NCBI GenBank assembly: GCA_948847595.1
Contig: CAQOGY010000003.1
Span: forward strand, 186,001 to 250,000
DNA: 64,000 bases
Direction: 5' to 3'
Origin: an uncultured Bacteroides sp.
GTDB taxonomy: Bacteria; Bacteroidota; Bacteroidia; Bacteroidales; Bacteroidaceae
Shown here: one piece after another, positions 16,870-25,981 of the stretch
Layout of the letters: the number at the start of each line of letters is the position of its first letter
Position numbering within the stretch: position 1 is the stretch's first letter
Program-made: the position numbers and the translations under genes
Notes under the pieces: generated by a model
The model's database searches: none
The model's input: the letters and a program-made list of their open reading frames with translations, nothing else
What the model was told of the DNA's origin: nothing

Positions 16870-17997
16870 CTACGGTTTTCTTACATCAGAAATAGCATCT
16901 TTATAATCTTTAGATAGGATTTCATCACACTGGTCTGCTACTTGCCTGATAATTGATAATCCTTTTTTCTTAGGAATACGGATGCTTTCTCCAACTAGCA
17001 ACATATCTTCAATTGTCGGTTTTCCATGGTTATTGACGGACGTAGCGTGTTCGCCGTTATATCCGGCACATAAAGTAAGGTCGTAGGCGGGAGCCAGGTA
17101 CCATTTATCTCTTTTACAGATGAAACTGAAATTCTTGGCATGGTCGTCTTTGTTGTCTGTCAATATGTTGAAGACCATGCGTCGAAACATTTCGTCTACT
17201 TGAAGAGGGTCTTGCGTAAGGAATCCGGTAAGGTGTAACAGGGTTTTATAATCTAATCTTGGCTGTAGAATAGATTCATTCAAAAGTGCTCCGGCAGTTG
17301 CGATATGGATGCGTTCACCTGTCTCTATATCAAAACGTTTGGTGGCAAAATATTTATCATCCAGTAGCTTGAAGTCAGGTACGGTGATTCCGCACTGACG
17401 TGCTATTTCATTATATCGGTATTCCATTAGTCCCATATCTTTTGGGTCGTAAGTATGCCTGAATTTCACCAACCACGAGCCTTCGGTATCATGGAAAAGG
17501 CATTTCGGACGACAACCACCTGAGTTGCCGCTGTTGAAGTAGAGTATATCTTCGTCTTTATCCGATTTTTCCGACAATACGTCCAATGCCATTTGTTGAA
17601 GGTCATCCAAGTCGGGAAGCGACTTTTCTTCTCCGATGTAGGTTTCGGGGATATAGCACAATGCTCCCATACCCGAACAACCAATAATGCTTAATCGCTG
17701 AATAGGGGTTAAATCCATATCGTTCACTCCTTGCTTTTTCAACAGGCGGTTTAGTAAGTAACGGCCATATCCATCGGGAAGGCTGTCTTCGAAGATGCCG
17801 AAATTACCCCAAAAAGGCTCGGGTTGTGCAATAAATAAATCTGGCTTTAAAGGTAGTTCTAGCGGAGAGATGGAGAAGCCGTTTGCCAACCATTCTTTAT
17901 CATACTGGAAGGCGCAAAGACGGTTGTCGGGAGTCATGGTCAACTCTCCCACGGTCTGTTCGTGGTAAGTTACCGTTAGTTTATTTATCAATTTCAT
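16870..17997 (-). CDS. hipA: HipA-like kinase domain protein (toxin)
   Basis: A 375-aa HipA-family protein. The short N-terminal HipA_1 part (residues about 5-100, GYGRYLLNRLLKKQG) is followed by the kinase core. SGNSGGCRPK forms the nucleotide-binding loop, and NKDDHAKNFSF (Asp284, Asn289) and AYDL (Asp306) match the catalytic and metal-binding residues of HipA Ser/Thr kinases. E. coli HipA phosphorylates glutamyl-tRNA synthetase; the target here is unknown. All key residues are present, so it should be active. It overlaps the upstream HTH gene by 17 bases. It is shorter than E. coli HipA (about 440 aa), as is usual for the Bacteroidota form. Confidence 0.92.
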   Translation of the reverse strand: MKLINKLTVTYHEQTVGELTMTPDNRLCAFQYDKEWLANGFSISPLELPLKPDLFIAQPEPFWGNFGIFEDSLPDGYGRYLLNRLLKKQGVNDMDLTPIQRLSIIGCSGMGALCYIPETYIGEEKSLPDLDDLQQMALDVLSEKSDKDEDILYFNSGNSGGCRPKCLFHDTEGSWLVKFRHTYDPKDMGLMEYRYNEIARQCGITVPDFKLLDDKYFATKRFDIETGERIHIATAGALLNESILQPRLDYKTLLHLTGFLTQDPLQVDEMFRRMVFNILTDNKDDHAKNFSFICKRDKWYLAPAYDLTLCAGYNGEHATSVNNHGKPTIEDMLLVGESIRIPKKKGLSIIRQVADQCDEILSKDYKDAISDVRKP

Positions 17998-18307
17998 TAC
18001 GCCCTCTCTTCCTGTTTTTGTTTCGGTTAATAGTATCCAGCTCTTCCATTGTGTTATAAAGCGGCTCTGCTAATAGGTTTTTGATGGCTTTAGAATAACC
18101 TAATGCTTTTGCCAGTGCCACGTACGAAGCTAATGATATAGTATGCTTTTGTTCGAACTTTGCGATTGTTGGCACAGGAACTCCGCTCAATGTAGATAAA
18201 GCGTCTCTTGACAGACCTTTTTCTAACCGGCGTTGTTGAAGATTTTGTGCTAATATGGTCAGCAATTCTTCCGGGGTGTCTATGTCGAAATTATAAAGCA
18301 AAGGCAT
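17981..18307 (-). CDS. hipB: HipB-like HTH antitoxin
   Basis: A 108-aa protein with an XRE/HTH_3 domain at about residues 18-75 (LAQNLQQRRLEKGLSRDALSTLSGVPVPTIAKFEQ) and a basic tail (NRNKNRKRGRNEIDK). It is longer at the C-terminus than classical HipB. It overlaps hipA, the standard toxin-antitoxin order with the antitoxin first. It would bind HipA and repress its own promoter at 18365-18396, which lies within the 50-bp repeat. Confidence 0.9.
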   Translation of the reverse strand: MPLLYNFDIDTPEELLTILAQNLQQRRLEKGLSRDALSTLSGVPVPTIAKFEQKHTISLASYVALAKALGYSKAIKNLLAEPLYNTMEELDTINRNKNRKRGRNEIDK

Positions 18308-18363
18308 ATTATTGTATCTGTTAATATCGTTTTATGTTATTATCGAATATTATTGTATTTGAT

Positions 18364-18413
18364 ACAAAGATACTTCTGTTGCTTGAGTTTTCCAAATAAA
18401 TCAGATGCTATTT
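18364..18413. repeat. 50-bp imperfect direct repeat, copy 2
   Basis: The partner of 15869-15918 (42/50 identical, same orientation). It contains the hipBA promoter and the last codons and stop (TGA at 18401-18403 on the minus strand) of the chondroitin AC lyase-like gene. The 2.5-kb segment between the copies contains hipBA, elements A and B and the coiled-coil gene. Confidence 0.85.
18365..18396 (-). promoter_or_regulatory. Promoter of the hipBA operon
   Basis: On the minus strand TTTG (18396-18393), 20 bases, TATCTTTG (18372-18365). This agrees with the Bacteroides promoter consensus. The start would fall near 18358, about 50 bases before the hipB ATG. Confidence 0.72.
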
Positions 18414-20428
18414 CCTGTTGTGAAAGGTTTATGAGCAACGAAATTCCCCTTTTGGGTATGAATAATATACGTTCCCGGTTCTGATATAACTATCGGATTC
18501 TGACTTTCTATTAATATTTGGGTAGGATGGTAAACGCTTACGTAACATAAATCTTTGATAACAACCGCTTGCGCTTCCTTGTCATTACGGAGAATATGGA
18601 TAGGGCTACTGTCGAATTTGCTGACTTTCTGTTGTGTGGTGGCAGGAAGTGTCAGATATATATAAGACGCAGGCATATCTTTGCGGTGTTTCAAATAAAT
18701 GGAGAATAGTTTGTTTTTTAGCATTTCGGGTTTGTACATTCCCATGAAGTCTTTCCATTGTCCTTCTTTATTCTCGGTGACAGCTATGCAAGTGTCTGCC
18801 TGTAATATGATATACCCTGTGTTGTCATGGAAGAAACGTTTATTATCTTCTGACCATACTTTGTCTTTACTGAATCGCTGGTCGATAGATGTCATAATAG
18901 TAGCTGTACTGTCTGCATGAATGTTGCTGCCCATGCATAGCACATAATCATCAGTAAATACCCATGTCTTGTTCGCCTCTAGTTTATTGCGTTTCAGTTG
19001 CATGGCAGTGATGCCTGTATGCTGATAAGTAACTCCGCCAACGCAAGAACTGTGATTCCGTGAATCAGTTTTATTGGGATTAGGAATAGGAGCATTGCTT
19101 TCATAAGTGGTAATTCCCGGAATCCTTCTCCACTCCCAGAAAGGAAAAATGTTATGGTATTCATCTCCGCGTACATAAGTATATAGTGCTCCATCTGCCA
19201 TGTAATATCCTTTCAGGTTATCTTCGTTCACCAGTTCCGTGCCAATCACTCGTTCGGAAGCCATGCGTACGGAAGCCATCCAGGCAGGAGTACGGTGGAT
19301 TGTATAATCAGATTCGCAGAAATGCTTGTTCCCGGTGAATGTATTGGGAACTTGTGAAGAAGTGGAATTTCGGTCAATCACTTCTTGTATTTTACCAGCC
19401 ACTTCCGGTTCGCTGCTTTTTATTAAAGAATATGCAGCAAAAAGCAGCCTGAATCTTTTGTCGACATCCGCATTTCGGAATAGTTGTCGGTTCAGTCCGT
19501 TTACGTCCCAATATCCTCTCCAAATAATCCATTGATAACCTTCGAGTAGGAGAGAAGTGAGAATTTTCTGCTGTTCTTTAGAAAAGGCAAGAGAAGTTCC
19601 GGCAAATAGTTCCGAGTAAAAACTCATATTGCAAAGAAAAGACAGTCCGTAATTTCCGAATTGCTGTTGCGGGCCATGTTGGTGGAAGCTCCAGTCCGCT
19701 TTGATTCCTTCCTTTTGTCCGAGGGTAATTTCGGAAGTAATGACCTCACGTGCATCTTTAGTCAATTCCCAGTCGTTCTCTAATAAAGCCCTGATTAGTA
19801 CGTTACCTGCCAGCCAGACCTTATTTTGCCCTGTCATGCCGAAAGCAGAGTTCATCATGACTTTGACGGCTGCCTGTTTTTCTTCTTCGCTCATTTCCTG
19901 TTCGAATAACAGGAAAGCCGGCCCGAGTGTACGGGGTATGCCGATTTGGTTATACCACCAATTGGGACATATCAACTCATGCTTGAACCAGAAATTCATC
20001 GCTTGGTGGATTGTGTTGGTCAGTCGGGATATTTGAACGGGTTTCAGTTGTTGTTGCTTTTGATAATAGTATTTGGCAAGCTTCAAAATTCGTTCTGCAT
20101 GTATTTTGGGTTCCCAGCCGGAACGTTTGCTGTCTTTGTAATTGATGTCTTTCCATGAACCGTCCGCACAAAGAGTATTTGTGAGATACTTGATTTCTTT
20201 GGAAGATATAGGATATAACTGTTGTAACTCAATTACATTCTGATCGGAGACTTCTTGCTCCTGAGGAATCGCTGCAAGTTGTTTGAGAAGAGTTCTCTTC
20301 CCTTCATCTTCACCAAGAGTTGCATTTATATAATTTCTTTTGATCAGTGCTATCGAATCATTGAAGGGCTTTTGTGCATGAGCTGTACAGCACATGATAA
20401 GAAGAAATAATAATAGCTGATTTTTCAT
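18401..20428 (-). CDS. Chondroitin AC-type lyase, PL8
   Basis: A 675-aa secreted lyase (signal peptide MKNQLLLFLLIMCCTAHAQ), close to the roughly 700 aa of Pedobacter chondroitin AC lyase. The alpha-toroid carries TGQNKVW (Asn202) and DWSFHQHGPQQQFGNYG, where His251 and Tyr260 correspond to the catalytic His225/Tyr234 pair of the AC lyase (same 9-residue spacing). RGYWDVNGLNRQLF then supplies substrate-binding Arg residues. A beta-sandwich domain (about 390-675) follows, with FWEWRRIPGITTYES. It cleaves chondroitin-type glycosaminoglycans by beta-elimination to unsaturated disaccharides. It is 46 bases downstream of the propeller protein gene, probably in one operon. Its 3' end is part of the 50-bp repeat that borders the toxin-antitoxin island. 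Confidence 0.94.
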   Translation of the reverse strand: MKNQLLLFLLIMCCTAHAQKPFNDSIALIKRNYINATLGEDEGKRTLLKQLAAIPQEQEVSDQNVIELQQLYPISSKEIKYLTNTLCADGSWKDINYKDSKRSGWEPKIHAERILKLAKYYYQKQQQLKPVQISRLTNTIHQAMNFWFKHELICPNWWYNQIGIPRTLGPAFLLFEQEMSEEEKQAAVKVMMNSAFGMTGQNKVWLAGNVLIRALLENDWELTKDAREVITSEITLGQKEGIKADWSFHQHGPQQQFGNYGLSFLCNMSFYSELFAGTSLAFSKEQQKILTSLLLEGYQWIIWRGYWDVNGLNRQLFRNADVDKRFRLLFAAYSLIKSSEPEVAGKIQEVIDRNSTSSQVPNTFTGNKHFCESDYTIHRTPAWMASVRMASERVIGTELVNEDNLKGYYMADGALYTYVRGDEYHNIFPFWEWRRIPGITTYESNAPIPNPNKTDSRNHSSCVGGVTYQHTGITAMQLKRNKLEANKTWVFTDDYVLCMGSNIHADSTATIMTSIDQRFSKDKVWSEDNKRFFHDNTGYIILQADTCIAVTENKEGQWKDFMGMYKPEMLKNKLFSIYLKHRKDMPASYIYLTLPATTQQKVSKFDSSPIHILRNDKEAQAVVIKDLCYVSVYHPTQILIESQNPIVISEPGTYIIHTQKGNFVAHKPFTTGNSI

Positions 20429-20474
20429 TGAGGGTTTATTTGCAATATTCGTACTAAAAAGGCATTTTTATCCG

Positions 20475-21611
20475 TTACTTCAAAGGAATCACCATATTCC
20501 ATGATTTTGTAGCATTCTCAAATCCGCCGGGGCCATCCATTGTGGCAAAGAAAGCATGCGTGGCTTTTCCATTTTCAAAGAGAAGGAACGGGCGTTCCAG
20601 CTGTCCCTGCATTTCCACTTTTCCATCTTCCCATTCTACGGTGCGTGAGTAAGCCTTTGGATCTTTATCTACGGTCCAATGGACGCCGTCGGTCGAGTGA
20701 GCCATGACTCCGCCACCTCTTTCGCCCGTATATTTGGCTACGTGGTCTTTAAAGATGGCGTGATATCCTTTAGAGTCTTTCCATAAAAACGGATCTTCTG
20801 CTTCTCCCTGACCATCCACTTGGAAAATAGGCTGATCATTGTTCAATACCGTGTAAGGACCTTCAATATTGGGAGCATAAGCGATTCCTAATGCCATGTC
20901 CGAGTATTTGCCGTTTTCAGTATGAGCCCTTCCTTTGAAAATCATCATCACCGAGCCGTCTTCTTGAATAACAGGCGAAGGGTTGGATGCTAAATAGCTA
21001 TAGAAAGTATTGGCTTTTGTTTTTAATATCGGTTCGTCGAAACGTTTCCAGGGACCGTAAGGAGAATCTGCAACAGCCAATCCGATGCGTTTATTGACAC
21101 GTCCGACGATGCACCATGGGCTGCTTAATGTCAGTTCATCATAAGTCGGTTCACCGAATGGGTGGGTAGAACCCATATATATAAGGTAATATTTGTCCTT
21201 GTACTTCAGGATACGCGGATTGTGGGTGGAACGTCCGTCCCAGTATTGTGCTCCACGTGCCGGCAGGGCAATGTCGCTGAATTGGTAAGGGCCTTCGGGC
21301 ATATCAGATACGGCATGCACAATCTCTGAGGCAATCATCCATCCCGGATGGAAAGGCAGCGACTTGGGGAAGCGGGAGACAAACATATGATATTTTCCGT
21401 CTTCACCTTTGACAACGGAGCTTCCCCAACTCCAATATCCTTCACATTCAAAAGCCGGAGTGCGGGGAGCTTTGTCCAATCGATGAAACAATTCATTCTG
21501 TGATTGTTGTTTCATGACCAGTAAGTTTTCTATTTTTTGAGCATGAGTATGCACCGCATATAATACAAAGATTAGGGATAAAAGAGTCGGATAATAAGTT
21601 TTCATAGCCAT
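20475..21611 (-). CDS. Five-bladed beta-propeller glycosidase-like protein (GH43/GH117-like fold)
   Basis: A 378-aa protein with signal peptide ending near HTHAQ; a second ATG lies two codons in. It contains repeated propeller-blade patterns: SSVVKGEDGKYHMFVSRF, THNPRILKYKDKYYLIYMG, IGLAVADSPYGPWKRFDEPIL, NPSPVIQEDGSVMMIFKGRA, EDPFLWKDSKGYHAIFKDH and AHSTDGVHWT. Acidic residues at blade starts (e.g. AEDPFLW) are where GH43/GH32/GH117-type enzymes keep catalytic carboxylates. Family and substrate cannot be fixed without a search. Given co-transcription with the chondroitin lyase, it probably trims a glycan side chain or binds the polymer. Confidence 0.75.
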   Translation of the reverse strand: MAMKTYYPTLLSLIFVLYAVHTHAQKIENLLVMKQQSQNELFHRLDKAPRTPAFECEGYWSWGSSVVKGEDGKYHMFVSRFPKSLPFHPGWMIASEIVHAVSDMPEGPYQFSDIALPARGAQYWDGRSTHNPRILKYKDKYYLIYMGSTHPFGEPTYDELTLSSPWCIVGRVNKRIGLAVADSPYGPWKRFDEPILKTKANTFYSYLASNPSPVIQEDGSVMMIFKGRAHTENGKYSDMALGIAYAPNIEGPYTVLNNDQPIFQVDGQGEAEDPFLWKDSKGYHAIFKDHVAKYTGERGGGVMAHSTDGVHWTVDKDPKAYSRTVEWEDGKVEMQGQLERPFLLFENGKATHAFFATMDGPGGFENATKSWNMVIPLK

Positions 21612-21717
21612 TGCTTTAATTTTTTAATTAGTTTTCGGAAGCAAAGAAAGCGACTTTTCTTCTAAAGAAAGTGCTACAAAAGTCCCAAATAAGTGTTTTC
21701 TGAATCCAAAAACTGTC

Positions 21718-24700
21718 TTAAATCGCCTTTTCGTCACTTTCTCCTTTTCGATATGCCTGTGGCACTACCTGATATTTCTCTTTGAAACTCTTGCTGAACT
21801 GTCGTGGAGACGAAAAACCCAGTTTGTCGGATATTTCCGATATGTTCAGTTCCGGATGCTCTTTCAACAAGATTGCCGCTCGTTTTAAGCGGATGGTTAC
21901 AATGAAGTCATACGGAGTTTTCCCGGTGATATCTTTCAGCTTGGTGAATAGTTTGCTTCGTGCGATACCTATTTCACGGGCAAGCATATCTACATTGAAT
22001 TCCATGTTGTCTATATGCTGGTCTATAATTCTCATGGCTTTGTCTATAAACTCCTTGTCCATCGGATTGGTAGCTGTAATTTGCGGGGTTTCCTGCGGGT
22101 ACTTACTGAATTTTTCCTGTAACATGATCCGGTTGTTAATCAGATTGTTGCAACGGGATAATAGAATGTTGACGTTGAACGGCTTGGTTATGTAGTCGTC
22201 AGCACCCAGGCGCAGCCCTTCCATACTATGTTCGATAGACGTTCTTGCCGTGAGGAGTACCACCGGAATGTGGCAGGTTTCTAAATTCTCCTTGACTAGC
22301 TTGCATAAGTCGGTTCCCGACATTTTGGGCATTACCACATCGCTTAATATAAGATGAGGATGCTCCGATTGCACTTTCTCCCATCCTTCTTCTCCGTCGC
22401 AAGCGGTGAACACCTGGTAGAATGGGGCGAATATGCCGGCGAGCATTTCCCGGAGAGATTCGTTGTCTTCCACAATGACAATTTTTATATCCTGTTTTTT
22501 CTCGGCATAGGAGTCGGAGTTTAAAGCTGCTTGTTCACTCAGAAGATTTTGGGCGAAGTCCGGAAGCAGGTTTCCTTCAATGGGGGAGTCTTCTCCGGAT
22601 TCGCAGATTTGTTCAGGTGTAAAATGTTCCTTGCCCGTTTTGAGATGTACGCTGAAGGTCGCTCCCTCGCCCGGTTCGCTATATACTTCTATACTTCCGT
22701 GATGCAGTTCGATAATACCTTTGGTTAGTGCCAATCCGATTCCCGTTCCCATATAAGATGAGGAAGTTGATTGTTCGGTCTGATAAAAACGGTCGAAAAT
22801 CTTGTTCAGGTCTTTCTGAGCGATACCGGAACCGTTGTCGGTAACTTCAATCACTACTTCCTTGTTGCCTTTACGTACGGAAACAGTGATTTTCCCTCCC
22901 TCTTTGGTATGCTTGAATGCATTGGATATCAAGTTGTTCATCACCTTTTGGAGTTGCTTTTTGTCATACCAGACCGGAATTACGTCCTGTGCCTTGTTGA
23001 ATCTGAATGTGATCTGCCGTTGCGCGGCATATTCCTGAAACAACAGATAGCTTTCGTATACAAAGTCTACCAGATTGTGTTCGCTCACTTTGATTGTCAT
23101 ATATCCTTGCTCCTGTTTGCGGAAGTCGAGCAACTCGGTAATAAGCTCACGCATTTGCAGGCAGTTTTTATATACACCCAGAATCCGGTTGTAAATGGAA
23201 GGCGCGAAGGTACGTGCCTGTAACAGCATTTCCATCTGACCGATGATAAGTGTTAATGGAGTGCGGAACTCATGAGAGATATTTGTAAAGAAACGGAGTT
23301 TTGTCTGGTTGAGCTGTTCGATATCTTCCGCATGTTTTTGTTCGTATCTCAAAGATTCCTGAAGCTTGATACGATTCTTATAAGTGCGGACGATGAAATA
23401 GAGGATGATGCCGATGCAGAGCGTATAAAGTAAGTAAGCCCATACAGTGCGGTAGAACGGCGGCAATATTTTAATGTCGAGATGACTTTCGGGAATGAGA
23501 TGATTGTTTCCGGCACGTACCATTAATGTGTATTTTCCCGGATTCAGGTTGGTATAGGTGATAGTGTGCTGTTGTCCGTACAGACGGGTCCAGTTTTTGG
23601 AGAAACCTTCCAGAAAGTATTCAAGGTCGTCTCTGTTGGAAGGAATATAATTGGATATGGCATATTCGATACTGAACATGGACTGGTCGGCCTTTAATGT
23701 GATTTGAGGGGTGTCGGCAAGGGAGTGTTGCAGAATTCCGTTGTCGTCATTGACTTGAACGGCTTGCCCGTTGACGGACAAACTGAATGGATAGATTTGA
23801 TAGCTTTGGGGAACATAGTTGATATGTTCTTCCCGAAAAGAAATCATGCCGTCCGTTCCCCCAATATAGATGTCTCCATTGGATGCTTTAAAAACAGAAC
23901 GTTCATTAATGGCAGATAAGGGAAGTCCGTTCTCTTTCGAATAGTTTGTGAATTTGCGGCTGGGGTAGTCCAGAATAGAGAATCCGATATCGGTAGTGAA
24001 TAAAATCTTATTCGGAGAAAGCTCACATACATCATATACACAGTTGCTTCCCAAGCCATTCTTTTGTTCATCGAAGTTTTCGAAGTCGTTTGTTTCATGC
24101 TTATATAAATCGACACCGCTTTCGGAAGTACAGAACCATAATCTTTTTTGGCTGTCTTCGTAGATACGCCCGATATGATTGCTGCTGATACTATGTTCTA
24201 ACGCATGGTTATGTTTATAGTTTTCTATTTTTTGGGTATCGTCCCGATAAGCATAGACACCTTCCCCGTTTCCGCTGATCCAGACTGTTCCCTGATAATC
24301 TACATGAACTGATACGGTACCGCTAATAGGACTATCCTGAAATAAAAGAACCGTTTTTTCAGTTTGGGGATTAAACAGGCAGACTCCTTTGTGAGTGGCA
24401 AGAAGAAGATTGTCTTTGTAAGGAACAATTTCCCGGATAATATTTGAAGGGAGAGAACCCTTGTCGCTATTTGTATGATAACGGGTGAATTTGTTACTGC
24501 GAAGATCCAGCTTGTTTAATCCTCCCATGTGGGTACCTATCCATAAGATATTGTTGGGATGATCGTAATAGATGGTTTTTACATTATTATGTGAAAGACT
24601 ATTGGGATTGTTACTGTGCTTGTACCATTGAAACGTATTTGTTTGAGGATTATATTTAGTGATTCCCCCACCTTCGGTACCTATCCATACATTGTGCAGG

Positions 24701-25737
24701 CTATCTTCCGTTATGCATCCTACTATGGAAGCACTAAGGCCGTTATTTTCCGCTTTTGCAGCTTGGAAGTGCCGGTATATCTGGCTTTTGGGGTTAAAAT
24801 AGTTGACTCCTCCGAAATAGGTTCCTGCCCAGATCGTCCCTTGCCTGTCGCATAGAAGGCTCCAGATGGACGAATTGGTCAGACTTTTGTCCGTCTCTTG
24901 TTTTTGGTAGCGGGTAAAGGTCTTGTAGGAAGCATTGAACTTATTTAAACCGTTAAAGGTGCCTATCCATATATTTCCTTCCTTGTCTTCGCAGAAGTTC
25001 CGCGCGAAATTAGAACTGATACTTGCAGGGTCATTCTCGCTGTGCTTGAAATTGGAGATTGAGGTGCCGTTGATGAGATAAACTCCCTGTTCCCAGGTAC
25101 CTATCCATACTTTTCCTGTAGAATCCTTGAAGATATTGCTAATATTCCCTTGTGGAAGGAGATGAACGAGTTCATGCTTTTTATTGAGCCGGAACAGTCC
25201 GTGTTCCTCTGTTCCCATCCAAATATATTCGTCCTCTATATATAAGGCACTGATATTGATGGAAGAGAAGTCCTTCAATTCATAAAAAGGCACAAAGCGA
25301 TTGTTCTCATATCGATAGATTTTGTTTTTTTGTGAGATATACAGTTGCTTATGGTAGTGCATAGTTCCCGTTGTACCCTGCAATAACGTCCTGAATTGAT
25401 TTTGGGCGGTGTTAAATGCAGAAATACCTTGGGCGGTTATGATATAAATCTCGTCTTTCCCATTACCGGTGATGTGTAATACCTTGTTGTCTATCAGACT
25501 ATTGGAATTATTCTTGCTAAACTTGTAGGTGATGAATCTGTTGCCGTTATAAAGATTAATACCATTTCGGGTACCAAACCACATAAATCCTTTTTCATCC
25601 TGATAGATAGCCATGACCGAATTGTTGGAAAGGCCGTCATTCGTAGTCAGGTGGTTGAAAGATATTTCCCGGGCTGTACATTTCAGGGCGGACAGCAGGA
25701 AGATATACATATAAAATAGAAATTTGCCGGAATTCAT
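21718..25737 (-). CDS. Hybrid two-component system sensor/regulator (HTCS)
   Basis: The start at 25737 (MNSGKFLFYMYIFLLSALKCTA signal sequence, 1339 aa) is preferred to an upstream TTG at 25785, because a TATATTTG promoter lies between them. The periplasmic part has about a dozen two-component propeller repeats (e.g. DEKGFMWFGTRNGINLYN, WIGTEEHGLFRL) and a Y_Y_Y domain (about 660-750). A transmembrane helix near 766-785, a histidine kinase with His822 in ISHEFRTPL, an HATPase domain, a receiver with Asp1133 in LSDVVMPKMSG, and an AraC-type HTH at the C-terminus follow. HTCS proteins sense oligosaccharides in the periplasm and activate their glycan locus. Its position between the lyase pair and GH88/SusC suggests it controls one or both cassettes. 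Confidence 0.97.
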   Translation of the reverse strand: MNSGKFLFYMYIFLLSALKCTAREISFNHLTTNDGLSNNSVMAIYQDEKGFMWFGTRNGINLYNGNRFITYKFSKNNSNSLIDNKVLHITGNGKDEIYIITAQGISAFNTAQNQFRTLLQGTTGTMHYHKQLYISQKNKIYRYENNRFVPFYELKDFSSINISALYIEDEYIWMGTEEHGLFRLNKKHELVHLLPQGNISNIFKDSTGKVWIGTWEQGVYLINGTSISNFKHSENDPASISSNFARNFCEDKEGNIWIGTFNGLNKFNASYKTFTRYQKQETDKSLTNSSIWSLLCDRQGTIWAGTYFGGVNYFNPKSQIYRHFQAAKAENNGLSASIVGCITEDSLHNVWIGTEGGGITKYNPQTNTFQWYKHSNNPNSLSHNNVKTIYYDHPNNILWIGTHMGGLNKLDLRSNKFTRYHTNSDKGSLPSNIIREIVPYKDNLLLATHKGVCLFNPQTEKTVLLFQDSPISGTVSVHVDYQGTVWISGNGEGVYAYRDDTQKIENYKHNHALEHSISSNHIGRIYEDSQKRLWFCTSESGVDLYKHETNDFENFDEQKNGLGSNCVYDVCELSPNKILFTTDIGFSILDYPSRKFTNYSKENGLPLSAINERSVFKASNGDIYIGGTDGMISFREEHINYVPQSYQIYPFSLSVNGQAVQVNDDNGILQHSLADTPQITLKADQSMFSIEYAISNYIPSNRDDLEYFLEGFSKNWTRLYGQQHTITYTNLNPGKYTLMVRAGNNHLIPESHLDIKILPPFYRTVWAYLLYTLCIGIILYFIVRTYKNRIKLQESLRYEQKHAEDIEQLNQTKLRFFTNISHEFRTPLTLIIGQMEMLLQARTFAPSIYNRILGVYKNCLQMRELITELLDFRKQEQGYMTIKVSEHNLVDFVYESYLLFQEYAAQRQITFRFNKAQDVIPVWYDKKQLQKVMNNLISNAFKHTKEGGKITVSVRKGNKEVVIEVTDNGSGIAQKDLNKIFDRFYQTEQSTSSSYMGTGIGLALTKGIIELHHGSIEVYSEPGEGATFSVHLKTGKEHFTPEQICESGEDSPIEGNLLPDFAQNLLSEQAALNSDSYAEKKQDIKIVIVEDNESLREMLAGIFAPFYQVFTACDGEEGWEKVQSEHPHLILSDVVMPKMSGTDLCKLVKENLETCHIPVVLLTARTSIEHSMEGLRLGADDYITKPFNVNILLSRCNNLINNRIMLQEKFSKYPQETPQITATNPMDKEFIDKAMRIIDQHIDNMEFNVDMLAREIGIARSKLFTKLKDITGKTPYDFIVTIRLKRAAILLKEHPELNISEISDKLGFSSPRQFSKSFKEKYQVVPQAYRKGESDEKAI

Positions 25738-25762
25738 TTTATAATAGATTGTTGGTTGGCTG

Positions 25763-25770
25763 CAAATATA
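25763..25770 (-). promoter_or_regulatory. -7 promoter element of the HTCS gene
   Basis: The minus strand reads TATATTTG (25770-25763), a TAnnTTTG match. It puts the transcript start near 25756, just upstream of the ATG at 25737, and so argues against the longer TTG-initiated frame. Confidence 0.6.
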
Positions 25771-25832
25771 AGTCTTTTTGTTCAAATGTGCTCTTTCCGT
25801 AATGGATTTGTGGCAGATAAGAGGTGTGCTCT

Positions 25833-25890
25833 GAGTCTAAAATAACTACGCTTAGAGTCTCTATTTTATTTTGAGAGGGTATATAGACTC
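25833..25890. promoter_or_regulatory. Candidate HTCS operator upstream of GH88
   Basis: GAGTCT occurs at 25833-25838 and 25855-25860 (22 bases apart, two helical turns), with the inverse AGACTC at 25885-25890. A/T-rich ATTTTATTTT follows the second copy. The group lies about 50-110 bases upstream of the GH88 -7 element, a distance suitable for an activator. Direct-repeat sites are typical for AraC-type HTCS output domains. Recognition by this HTCS is inference. Confidence 0.45.
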
Positions 25891-25941
25891 ATGATGTATT
25901 TTTTATGGATTCAGGTTTCGGTTCTCTTCCCGGACAGCCGC

Positions 25942-25949
25942 TATCTTTG
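25942..25949 (+). promoter_or_regulatory. -7 promoter element of the cassette B operon
   Basis: TATCTTTG fits TAnnTTTG. The start near 25957 leaves about 25 bases before the GH88 ATG. There is no proper -33 TTTG at the normal distance, consistent with activator dependence. No further promoter was seen before SusC (64-base gap), so the GH88-to-fimbrillin genes may form one transcript. Confidence 0.6.
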
Positions 25950-25981
25950 CGGTATGAATAACAAAATTAGCATTATAATAT

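Noticed and set aside
21642..21680. Promoter of the propeller protein gene (minus-strand TTTCTTTG with a TTTG upstream)
   Set aside because: The -7 box has a mismatch at the key A and the spacer is 27 bases, too long to call without transcript data.
25738..25785. Extended HTCS start at TTG 25785
   Set aside because: The extension would sit before a good signal peptide and contain the TATATTTG promoter element, so the ATG at 25737 is preferred.
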